64,000 nt of DNA from Bifidobacterium merycicum DSM 6492. GTDB lineage: Bacteria; Actinomycetota; Actinomycetes; Actinomycetales; Bifidobacteriaceae. Location: positions 124,001-188,000 of the forward strand of contig NZ_FQTX01000003.1 in NCBI RefSeq assembly GCF_900129045.1, given 5' to 3'. Both the position numbers and the translations under genes were made by a program. Below the pieces are notes generated by a model. That model ran no database searches, had not been told where the DNA came from, and worked only from the letters and a program-made list of their open reading frames with translations. Shown here piece after piece: positions 9,136 to 17,057 of this stretch; positions within the stretch are counted from its first letter, which is position 1; each line of letters starts with the position of its first letter.

Positions 9136-10500
9136 TTACAACTTCAATGTTTCCAAGGTTTTAGTGAATCCATCCATGAACCAGTCCACGTCGGATTCGC
9201 TGAATACCAGCGGCGGACGCAGTTTGAGGATGTTTCCATAGCGCCCGCACACGGAAGTGAGGATGTGGTTGTCGCGCAGGGTTTCGAGGATGTCCAACGC
9301 AGCTTTCTGATCCGGGTTCTTGGTACCGGGCTTGACGATTTCGCAGCCGATGTACAGACCCGCGCCACGCACGTCGCCGATGCAAGGGTGCTCCGGCATA
9401 AGCGAGGTGACGGCGTCTTTGAACACCTTGCCGACCTTCTTGGCGTTGCCCATGGTATCTTCATCGCGCATCACGTCGAGTACGGCCTGGGCGGCGGCCA
9501 TGCATACGGGGTTGCCTCCGAACGTGTTGAAATACGGGATGGATCCGGCGAACGGTTCGAGCACTTCATGCTTGACAGCCATAAGGGAGGTGGGCAGGCC
9601 GTTGGCCATGGGCTTGCCGGAAGTGACGAGATCCGGCACGATGCTTTGGCGTTCGAATCCCCAGAACGCATCGCCGGTGCGGGTGAAGCCAGGCTGCACT
9701 TCGTCGGCAATCCATACGCCTCCCAGCTCGTGGACGGCGTCGATGACCGGCTTCAGATAGCCGACCAGATCGGGGTACACGCCATCGGACGAGAAGATGG
9801 AGTCTGCGAGCAGCGCTGCGAACTTGATGCCGTGACGTTCCATATCAGCCACGGCCTTGCGCACTTCACCGGCCATCCAGTTGCCGAATTCCTCCGCAGT
9901 GCATTCCGAGGCAGGCTTGCCGTCGATAACCAAACGATAGGTATCCGGGGTCGGGATCATGCGCATGGTCAGTCCCAGCGTCTGCGCGGTTCCCAGGGCC
10001 GGGGAAAGTTTGGATGTCAGTGCGGAATTGCCATGATAGGCCTCATGCGTCACGATCACACCTTCGCCACCGGTATAGACCTGAGCCACTCGTACAGCCA
10101 GATCGTTGGCTTCAGAACCGGTGCATTGGAACATGATACGGTCGAGCTCGTCGGGCATGGTCGAAAGGATATCTTCCGCATAGTGCAGGATGTTTTCGTG
10201 CAGATAGCGCGTGTGCGTGTTGAGCATCGACGCCTGCTTGGACAAGGCTTCGACCACACGCGGATGGCAGTGCCCGACCGATGCGACGTTGTTGTACACG
10301 TCCAGATATTCCTCACCGTCGGCATCCCACAGGTGCGATCCACGACCTTTCACCAGATGCACCGGATTGCGGTAAAACAAACGATAGGCGGGGCCGAGCA
10401 CGTCGCGTTCCTCGGTGAGCTTGCGTGTTTCCGGATCGAGGGCGGCCGCCATTTCCGGGCGAAAGCTGTTGGTGTCCATAATGGTTGATCGGGTTGCCAT
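9136..10500 (-). CDS. class III PLP enzyme, phospho-lyase-like aminotransferase
   Basis: A 454-residue PLP enzyme of fold type I. Visible features: the cofactor-binding GSEAND near 128-133, Asp266 (IADEVQ) and Schiff-base Lys296 (TSGKPMANG). The blocks NNVASVGHCHP (70-80), LNTHTRYLHEN (93-103) and LRPPLVFSE near the C-terminus closely resemble the ethanolamine-phosphate and 5-phosphohydroxylysine phospho-lyases (AGXT2L1/AGXT2L2 type), more than 4-aminobutyrate transaminases. The neighbours fit: an APH-fold kinase could make the phosphorylated amine and the APC permease could import it. The start has AAGGA upstream. Alternative: an ordinary omega-amino acid:pyruvate transaminase. Confidence 0.85.
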   Translation of the reverse strand: MATRSTIMDTNSFRPEMAAALDPETRKLTEERDVLGPAYRLFYRNPVHLVKGRGSHLWDADGEEYLDVYNNVASVGHCHPRVVEALSKQASMLNTHTRYLHENILHYAEDILSTMPDELDRIMFQCTGSEANDLAVRVAQVYTGGEGVIVTHEAYHGNSALTSKLSPALGTAQTLGLTMRMIPTPDTYRLVIDGKPASECTAEEFGNWMAGEVRKAVADMERHGIKFAALLADSIFSSDGVYPDLVGYLKPVIDAVHELGGVWIADEVQPGFTRTGDAFWGFERQSIVPDLVTSGKPMANGLPTSLMAVKHEVLEPFAGSIPYFNTFGGNPVCMAAAQAVLDVMRDEDTMGNAKKVGKVFKDAVTSLMPEHPCIGDVRGAGLYIGCEIVKPGTKNPDQKAALDILETLRDNHILTSVCGRYGNILKLRPPLVFSESDVDWFMDGFTKTLETLKL

Positions 10501-10527
10501 GATTCCTTCTTTCGTTGGCTTCCTGTG

Positions 10528-10548
10528 GCGTTACCCACACGGTAATGC
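10528..10548. promoter_or_regulatory. inverted repeat upstream of the PLP-enzyme gene
   Basis: GCGTTACC at 10528-10535 and GGTAATGC at 10541-10548 form an inverted repeat (7 of 8 positions) around a 5-base centre, 28 bases before the start codon. The place and size fit an operator for the downstream GntR regulator, but no second copy was found in the cluster. Confidence 0.35.
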
Positions 10549-10725
10549 AACTATGTTGAGCGGCTGATACAGCGCAGAAACAAACCATTTCCGCCGTTTT
10601 CCGCCTATTTGGTCGACCTTTTGGGGCTGCAGCGATCATGATTCCTGCAGCCGCGCAGGTTGGTTTTCCATACGTTTCGCGTTTTATGATTCCGGTTTTC
10701 ATGAATCGGATTTCGCACGTTTGCA

Positions 10726-10754
10726 AAAGCCGCACCCTCGGCGGATGCGGCTTT
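10726..10754 (-). terminator. intrinsic terminator of the APC permease gene
   Basis: A perfect 9-bp stem (AAAGCCGCA / TGCGGCTTT) with an 11-base loop starts about 65 bases after the permease stop. In the minus-strand sense it ends in a short T run (CTTTTGC). Confidence 0.6.
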
Positions 10755-10819
10755 CACATGTGGTCACATGCCACGCCCGGAAATGGCGATATGGCAGTGA
10801 TCGATAACCGATTAGTCGA

Positions 10820-12313
10820 TCAGTTTCCCGTCTTGTACTCGGCCTTGCCTCCAGAGGCGGCGAATTCCTCTTCCGGAGAAAGCACCAGGTGCTTGCGCCC
10901 ATAGACCGCGAAGAACACAGTCGCCAGAAGGTAGATGATCACCATGGCGTATACGGCCAAACGATAATCCGGGTTCAGCAGCACAGCCACGAAAATGCAG
11001 AACGCGAGCAGACCAGCGATAACCGCACCCGGCAGACCGAATGGGCTGGTGAACGGACGTTTGATATCGGGCATCTTCTTTCTGAGAATCACATAGGAAA
11101 CCATTTGCAGCAGGTACGCCAGCACAGCACCCCAAACGGCGATGTTCAGCACCACCGAACCAGCTCCATCACCGCCGTATGCAATGATGAACAGGGCCGC
11201 GAAGCCGATGATCGCGCCGACGATCAAACCCCAATACGGCGTCTTCTTCTTGCCTGTCAACGACAGGAATGCGGGATAATAGCCAGCGCGAGACAGCGAA
11301 TACAGGTTGCGTCCGTAAGCAAACATGATGCCCTGAATGGATGCCAGCAGGCCGATTAGAGCGAAGGCGGACAGCACCGCGGCGAGATTGCCTGGCAGAA
11401 TCGCACGGTATCCATCAAGCAACGGCTCATCGGAACCGGCGAGCGCTTCGGAACCGACCACAGCCGGGTTCAGGAACACAATGATCAACGCGGACAGTCC
11501 CAGCGTGAAAATGCACAGGCGGGACGACTTCGGAATGTTCTTTTCCGGCTCACGTACTTCCTCGGCGGCCAGCGGTAGCTGTTCGATGCCGAGGAACAGC
11601 CACATCGCGAACGGCATGGCATAGAAGATGGCACCCGGCCCGAACGGCAGGAATGCGGAATTTTCGCCGGTCGGCTTGATGTTGGGCAGTGTGGTGAAAT
11701 CGGCTTTACCGGTCATGAAAGCGCCGATACCGAATAGGGCGACGATGGCAAGCGCGGCGATGGATACGACTTCGGCGAAACGGAACGACGTTTCGGCACC
11801 CATCCAATTCACCACTACGAAAATCGCGTACAAGGCAAGCCACCAGACCCAAGCCAAGCCATGCTCATCCAGCGAATAACCGGTCAGGTTGGACAGAATG
11901 GCGTCGGCGTATGCCGATGAGAAGTACACGATGGTGGCCGCGGTCATTACGTATTCGATGGTTTCCGCAAGTCCGGTGAAGAAACCGCCCCACGGCCCCA
12001 TGGCCGCTCGCGCGAAGGAATATGCGCCGCCTGTATGAGGCATGGCCGATGCCATTTCGCTGATGGAGTTCAGCATAAGCACATACATGAGGTACACGAC
12101 GATGGCGGCCATCAGCATGCCGCCCCATCCGGCTTGGGCGATGCCTCCGTTCCAACCGGAGAAATCACCGGAAATCACCGCCGAAATGCCGATGGCCCAC
12201 AGGCCGAATGCTCCTGCGGTTCGTTTAAGCTGGCGTTTTTTGAAGTAGTCCTTGTCGGTTTCGACGTAGGTCACGCTGCCTATGGATCGTCCTGAAACGG
12301 TTGACGCAGTCAT
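10820..12313 (-). CDS. APC-family permease, ethanolamine-permease-like
   Basis: A 497-residue protein with about 12 membrane segments. The first segment has the APC-type unwound helix motif GISAVISGDFSGWNGG; the GDFSGWN and GWGG words are typical of the ethanolamine permease branch rather than of general amino acid permeases. SEMASAMPHTGGAYSFAR is the conserved second loop. It imports an amino acid or small amine by proton or substrate exchange (family knowledge). It lies between the kinase and the PLP-enzyme gene on the same strand, 138 bases after the kinase. The ribosome site AGGAAGG precedes the ATG. Confidence 0.88.
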   Translation of the reverse strand: MTASTVSGRSIGSVTYVETDKDYFKKRQLKRTAGAFGLWAIGISAVISGDFSGWNGGIAQAGWGGMLMAAIVVYLMYVLMLNSISEMASAMPHTGGAYSFARAAMGPWGGFFTGLAETIEYVMTAATIVYFSSAYADAILSNLTGYSLDEHGLAWVWWLALYAIFVVVNWMGAETSFRFAEVVSIAALAIVALFGIGAFMTGKADFTTLPNIKPTGENSAFLPFGPGAIFYAMPFAMWLFLGIEQLPLAAEEVREPEKNIPKSSRLCIFTLGLSALIIVFLNPAVVGSEALAGSDEPLLDGYRAILPGNLAAVLSAFALIGLLASIQGIMFAYGRNLYSLSRAGYYPAFLSLTGKKKTPYWGLIVGAIIGFAALFIIAYGGDGAGSVVLNIAVWGAVLAYLLQMVSYVILRKKMPDIKRPFTSPFGLPGAVIAGLLAFCIFVAVLLNPDYRLAVYAMVIIYLLATVFFAVYGRKHLVLSPEEEFAASGGKAEYKTGN

Positions 12314-12451
12314 TGCAATCGCCTTCCTCTCTTATTTCGGCGAGTTATGCCATTGATTCCTCATTTGGTTGTATGTGGTCGGATGTTGTTCAGTTATAAA
12401 AATGGATGTCGCGATCTCGCGATGTTGCATTCGATCCCGTCTGCCGCCGCG

Positions 12452-13522
12452 TCAATGCAACAGCCAGAGCGGGTCCTCAAGATAGTTCTTCGCGCACATC
12501 ACGCTGCCCGGAGCCTGCTGCGCGGACAACCCGTCGGGTAGGGCATCCTCGCGATGGCTGGTAGTCCAGCCGAGCATCTGCATGCGTCGGATCATCGACA
12601 GCGCGGACATGATGTGCAGTTCCTCATCCGTGAACGAGCCGGCGACGCGCTGGTACCCCTTGACCCATGCCTTGGCAAGATCGGGAGCGTACGATTCGTG
12701 CTCGATGAAGCTCAGCGAGGAGGCATAATCGTAGAGATACCAGCTATATCCGGCATCATCGAAATCGATGACGGTCAATTTTCCGTCATCGCCGCGGATC
12801 ACATTCGACGGGCGCAGGTCGGCGTGGATGAGTCCCCAGGTGTCATTGGTCCTCGGCACTTTCATCACCACGTCCATGGCCTTCCACAACGCGGTATCGC
12901 ACAGTTGTTTCTCATCGTCGGTAAGATCGGCGTTTTCCCAACGTCCCCAGCGGGGCGCGGGGCCGACCATATTCGACAGATCCCAGTTGAACCGCGTGAA
13001 ACCATACGGTTTGCTCCACGTACGCGACTGCTTATGGAATTTCGCGGCCCATTCGCCAATAGTCTCGTAATAGGGTGCGGGATTGTCGAGATCCTCCAGC
13101 ACGATTCCTTCCACGTATTTGGTGGAGATGACCGTCCAGCCCACACCATTCAGATCGGTAATCTTCGTTACGAACGTGCCACGGATGGTGGGAACCGGAT
13201 TGATCAGGCTGATGCCGTCGATATTATGCAAAGCGTTCAGCCAACTGATTTCCGAGGCCACAGCCTCCGGGCCGCCAACATAACCGGGCTGCGAGACACG
13301 CACCACGCCTTGCGGATCGCCATCGAGCAGCAGCAGGAACGTTGCGTTCTCCGACACGGTGATGAGGTTGAGCCGGGCACGATGGTGGTCGATGCCCCAA
13401 GCCGCACACACACCTTGGAACAGCCAAAATGGTGCCGGGCATCCTTTGGTGAGTCCGCTGAACGTATCCAGACTGACCGCTTGCGTGGGATCGTCAAGCA
13501 GGCTGGTGATCTGCTGTGCCAT
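12452..13522 (-). CDS. APH-fold small-molecule kinase
   Basis: A 356-residue protein of the aminoglycoside phosphotransferase fold. The catalytic loop is IHADLRPSNV (His233, Asp235, Asn240) and the metal site is VIDFDDAG (Asp253, Asp255). Despite the family name, resistance is not implied. The fold includes ethanolamine, choline, homoserine and hydroxylysine kinases. Beside a phospho-lyase-like PLP enzyme and an ethanolamine-type permease, it probably phosphorylates the imported amine. The ATG has GAGG upstream. A strong hairpin at 13768-13797 separates it from the hydrolase gene, so it probably begins its own transcript. Confidence 0.85.
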   Translation of the reverse strand: MAQQITSLLDDPTQAVSLDTFSGLTKGCPAPFWLFQGVCAAWGIDHHRARLNLITVSENATFLLLLDGDPQGVVRVSQPGYVGGPEAVASEISWLNALHNIDGISLINPVPTIRGTFVTKITDLNGVGWTVISTKYVEGIVLEDLDNPAPYYETIGEWAAKFHKQSRTWSKPYGFTRFNWDLSNMVGPAPRWGRWENADLTDDEKQLCDTALWKAMDVVMKVPRTNDTWGLIHADLRPSNVIRGDDGKLTVIDFDDAGYSWYLYDYASSLSFIEHESYAPDLAKAWVKGYQRVAGSFTDEELHIMSALSMIRRMQMLGWTTSHREDALPDGLSAQQAPGSVMCAKNYLEDPLWLLH

Positions 13523-13767
13523 GGTGGCCTCGATTCAAACATGGGATTTTCGGGTGAGAGGAACGGCTATGCGTGAGTCCTCTTTGCGAAACTGGTGATA
13601 CCCATGATTGTGCCGGAATCGCCCCTTACAATCGCCACCGCACTGTTACGCCGCAGTTACAAAAGCACGCCGCCAGATTAATGGCGTATTACCAAGGCCG
13701 GTCCAGGTGTCTTCCCCACCACCGAGTTTCCTTTCCGAGCTTCAACCTCTTCCCGATACAGCGAAAC

Positions 13768-13797
13768 GGGGTCTGCCGGGTTCGCCCGGCAGACCCC
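13768..13797 (-). terminator. strong hairpin after the cysteine hydrolase gene
   Basis: A perfect 13-bp GC-rich stem (GGGGTCTGCCGGG and its complement) closed by a 4-base loop lies 21 bases past the hydrolase stop. Only a short T stretch (GTTTCG) follows in the minus sense. Most likely a terminator. The remaining 245 bases up to the kinase start show no gene. Confidence 0.6.
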
Positions 13798-13817
13798 GCA
13801 AAGCAACGGGTTATTGT

Positions 13818-14393
13818 TCACTCCACCGTAGAATCACCCACGATGGAATCGGTATCGGCAACCGTGACCAGCGGCGTGAACAACGCCATGGTATCCAATG
13901 CCATCCGGTGGTTTTCGGGCGAGCTGCCGGCGCAGGCGTCGGCGGCCACGCGCACGGCCACGCCGCTATCGGCGGCGGCGAGCACGGTGGTAAGCACACA
14001 ACAGTCGGTGGCGACCCCGCACACGGTGATCTTCTTGGCGCCTGAAATGGCTTCGCTCAGCGCGTCACCCCATTTGCCGAACGTGTCGCAACTGACCACG
14101 GCATGGCCTTTCGCCAACGCCGCGGTGTCGTCGGTGAGATCGTACATCGGATCATCGGGAGCGACCAGAAACTGCGGCCAGCCTTTGAAATAGTCGATCC
14201 AGGCGTTGTGCGGCGGCTGCGGCGCAATGTAGCACGTGTAGACCACGCGGTCGCCGAACGCTGCGGCCAATCGCGCAAACGCCTCATCAGTGTTGTGATA
14301 GGAGCCGTCCGGGCATGCCCACGTGGACCACTCGCTTTCCGCGAAAACACGCTGCCGGTCAATGACGACAAGCCATTCATCCTCTGCGATCAT
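13818..14393 (-). CDS. isochorismatase/nicotinamidase-family cysteine hydrolase
   Basis: A 191-residue hydrolase with the family triad visible as Asp12 (VVIDRQ), Lys107 (FGKWGD) and Cys132 (GVATDCCVLTT). The family includes nicotinamidases, isochorismatases, ureido hydrolases and N-carbamoyl amidases; the sequence does not decide between them. It starts 33 bases after the NCS1 permease gene on the same strand, a common pairing for uptake and hydrolysis of a nitrogenous ring or ureido compound. GGAAGAG precedes the ATG. Confidence 0.85.
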   Translation of the reverse strand: MIAEDEWLVVIDRQRVFAESEWSTWACPDGSYHNTDEAFARLAAAFGDRVVYTCYIAPQPPHNAWIDYFKGWPQFLVAPDDPMYDLTDDTAALAKGHAVVSCDTFGKWGDALSEAISGAKKITVCGVATDCCVLTTVLAAADSGVAVRVAADACAGSSPENHRMALDTMALFTPLVTVADTDSIVGDSTVE

Positions 14394-14426
14394 GACTCTT
14401 CCTTTCCTTTCGTCACTCGCATCCGC

Positions 14427-15878
14427 TCAGACTTCCGAAGCCGGCAGATCGGCTTCCTGCTTGGCGATGTCGCCGCGCTGGAACAGCAACGCTCCGACGA
14501 GACCGACGATCAGCGCGACGATCACACCAAGGTTGGCCGCGGCCCAACTGCCGCCCTTACCGCCGATGAGGAACAGCAGATAGCCCTGCCAGTTCAGCCA
14601 ATTGGCGGCGGTGTTGATCACCAAACCCCAGCCGAGCACGGTACCGACGATGAGAATGGCGAAGGATTTGCCGTTCCAAACACCGTAGCGTCCCTTCGCA
14701 TCGTAGAGGTCGGTGGTGCTGTAGTCCTTTTTGCGAATGATCACATCGGCCACGAACATGCCGGCCCAGACGGCCATCGGCACGCCAAGCGTGGTCAGGA
14801 CGCCTTGGAACGGGCCGATGAACGTGTCGGAGAAGAAGGTCACATAGACCACGCCGAGCACGGTCAGGGCCGCGGTGAGCGCAGCGGCCACGGTGCGCGG
14901 CAGCTTGACGCCGAAGGAGAGCAGTGCGAGTCCGTTGGAATAGTTGTCCATGATGGCACCGGACATCAGGCCGAGCACGACCATGATGGTGTATGGGATC
15001 AGGTACCAGGTCGGCAGAATGGACGCTATGGCGCCAATCGGATCATTACCGACGTTTTCGGCCATGTCGGCATTGGAGACGGCCAGCAGCAGACCATAGA
15101 AGATGAGGAACACGTTGGCGATGGACGCGCCGAACGTCGTCCAGAACACGATGCCGCCGTTGGAGGATTTGCGCGGCAGATACCGCGAGTAATCGGCCGC
15201 GACATTCACCCAGCCCAAGCCGAAGCCGGTCATCACAAAGAAGCAGCAGCCAAGCATGGCGGGCAATGAACCGGATGGCACGGAATTGATGGCGGAGAAG
15301 TCGATGTGTCCCCAGCCGAGAATGAAGAAGCCGACGGTGATCACACCTGTCACGATGGTGATGATCTGCTGGCAACGCATGATCAGGTCGTAGCCGAAGA
15401 TGCCCGCGACCACTACAAGACCGACCACCACGATGGTGGAGATGATCTTGGGCATGACACCGGAACCCCAGCCGAGTTTTTCGATGGCGCTCGACATGGC
15501 GAGCACGGCGGTGGTGGTCAACGAGATCTCCCAGCCCAGCGTGGCGATCCAGCTGAGCGCCGCCGGCACTTTGGCGCCTTCAACGCCGAAGGTGGCGCGG
15601 GTGAGCACCATGGTAGGCGCATTGCCCCGCTTGCCTGCGATGGAGACGACACCGACCAGCAGGAACGACATGACCACACCGATGACGATCATGGCGGTGG
15701 CCTGCCAGAACGAGATGCCAAAACCGAGCGCCCATGCGCCATATGACATGGCGAACATGGAGATATTGGCCGCGAACCACGGCCAGAACAGGCTGGCCGG
15801 TGTGCCCTTGCGCTCTTCCTCGGAAATAATGTCAATACCCTACTCCTCGATGGAGAGGGCTCCCTTTTCATTGCTCAT
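14427..15878 (-). pseudogene. NCS1-family permease gene with in-frame amber codon
   Basis: From the ATG at 15878, which has a near-perfect ribosome site (AGGAG, 7 bases away), the frame encodes a 483-residue NCS1 (cytosine/purine/allantoin-type) permease with about 12 membrane segments. It reads MSNEKGALSIEE, then TAG at 15842-15840 (codon 13), then GIDIISEEERKGTP in the same frame. The N-terminal part after the stop (SLFWPWFAANISMFAMSYG) is the conserved first membrane helix. The next ATG at 15758 would start inside that helix, giving a 443-residue product that lacks half of it. The remainder is intact, so the lesion is recent, a sequencing error or a suppressed codon. Conserved words include GLGWVNVAADYSRYLPR. 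Confidence 0.85.
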
Positions 15879-15965
15879 ATAGGAACTCCTTGAGTCTGCT
15901 TCGCGACGGTGCGAGCAGATCATTCACGCACGCCGCGTCACCGCGTTGCGCACATGATATAACCA

Positions 15966-15990
15966 ACTTATAGTCATTTATACTATAAGT
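15966..15990. promoter_or_regulatory. perfect 9-bp palindrome between PfkB and NCS1 genes
   Basis: ACTTATAGT and ACTATAAGT flank a 7-base centre, forming a perfect inverted repeat in an AT-rich stretch (about 15955-15990) that also offers -10-like TATA words for the NCS1 gene. Typical size of a repressor operator. Which regulator binds is unknown; GntR/UTRA and LacI proteins use such sites. Confidence 0.5.
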
Positions 15991-16000
15991 CTCACCATGG

Positions 16001-17020
16001 TTATTCCAAAAGCCTTTCGACTTCATCCCGACCAGGGCATGTGGCCGGGCCGTGTTTCGTCACCGCCAACGCCGCGGCGGCATTGGCATAGCGTACGGCA
16101 TCATCCAACCGTGCGCCTTCGCACAGTCGCGCGCACAGCACGCCGGCATGGCAGTCCCCGGCACCATTGGTGTCCACCGCCTTCACCGGGAAACCGGCAA
16201 TATGCTGCGGCTCACAGCCGGGAATCGCCAGCCATGCGCCGTCCTTGCCCGTACGCACGATCACCGTGGCGCGCAATCGATCGCGCAACCACGCGACCAG
16301 CGATGCGTCAACCTCAGCATCCCGCATATCCACAGCAGGCGCACACTCTTCCGCAATCCTGCGGCCACAGGCACCGCAGGCATCGCCATCAACGCCATCA
16401 CCCTGCAATCGCATCAATCGTTGCGCGATCAGCATCGCTTCACGCTCGTTGCATGACCATATCGGACGATAGTCGAGCATTGCGCGGAACATACGGTCAT
16501 CCACCTGCGCAATCACCGGAGAAGCGTCGAATACCACAGTGAACTCACGACGTTCGGCTGTTCTTCGCATGAAAGCAAGCAATGCCGCCGCCGTGCGATG
16601 TACCAAGGTGTATCCGCTGATATGCACCACGTCTTGGGCGGAAGGATCGACGGCATCGAACGCGTCGGCCTCTCCATACGCCTCGGCGCCACGTGTCGAG
16701 ATGAAGGTTCGTTCGGCGTTCGCATCGGTCAAGGCCATGCAGAATCCCGAATCACGGGAGCCATCACGCCTGCCGATATGACGGATGCCGTGCAGTTTCA
16801 ACGCTTGCATGATCTGCGATGCCCACGGCCCCGTACCGATGATGCCGGCATGCGATGCTGCGACACCCATACGGCGCACGGCGTACAACGTGTTGAAACT
16901 GGCACCGACCTGCGTTTGCACACCGTCGACGAACACGTCTTCGCCCGCATGGGGCACGGCGGTCACGTTCATGGTCAAATCGACGATGACTTGCCCAAGT
17001 GAAATAACCTGCCCCACCAT
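16001..17020 (-). CDS. PfkB/ribokinase-family sugar or nucleoside kinase
   Basis: Start chosen at ATG 17020 (MVGQVISLGQ), preceded by GGAAGG; a longer frame to 17080 would overlap the upstream gene. The 339-residue protein carries the PfkB signature DTNGAGDCHAG near 288-298 with its catalytic Asp, and the N-terminal GASFNTLYAV word typical of sugar/nucleoside binding. It phosphorylates a ribose-like sugar or a nucleoside (family knowledge). It lies 37 bases downstream of the ADP-ribosylglycohydrolase-like gene. The same family pairing is known as E. coli yegU/yegV, whose substrate is also uncertain. Confidence 0.85.
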   Translation of the reverse strand: MVGQVISLGQVIVDLTMNVTAVPHAGEDVFVDGVQTQVGASFNTLYAVRRMGVAASHAGIIGTGPWASQIMQALKLHGIRHIGRRDGSRDSGFCMALTDANAERTFISTRGAEAYGEADAFDAVDPSAQDVVHISGYTLVHRTAAALLAFMRRTAERREFTVVFDASPVIAQVDDRMFRAMLDYRPIWSCNEREAMLIAQRLMRLQGDGVDGDACGACGRRIAEECAPAVDMRDAEVDASLVAWLRDRLRATVIVRTGKDGAWLAIPGCEPQHIAGFPVKAVDTNGAGDCHAGVLCARLCEGARLDDAVRYANAAAALAVTKHGPATCPGRDEVERLLE

Positions 17021-17057
17021 GTCAGCGCCTTCCGTGTCGTTGCCACATTTCCATTGT

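Larger units (their letters stand above)
10501..10819. other. 319-base intergenic region between permease and PLP-enzyme genes
   Basis: No coding sequence is seen. It holds the ribosome binding site of the PLP-enzyme gene, an inverted repeat at 10528-10548 just upstream of that start, and a terminator for the permease gene at 10726-10754. The PLP enzyme and GntR genes therefore probably have their own promoter here. A short inverted GATTC/GAATC pair at 10688-10707 has no clear role. Confidence 0.6.

Noticed and set aside
10688..10707. GATTC/GAATC inverted pair
   Set aside because: Five-base arms with ten bases between are expected by chance in a region this size.
12452..13522. Reading the APH-fold kinase as an antibiotic-resistance gene
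   Set aside because: The fold is shared by many metabolic kinases, and the neighbours (permease, PLP enzyme, GntR regulator) point to catabolism.
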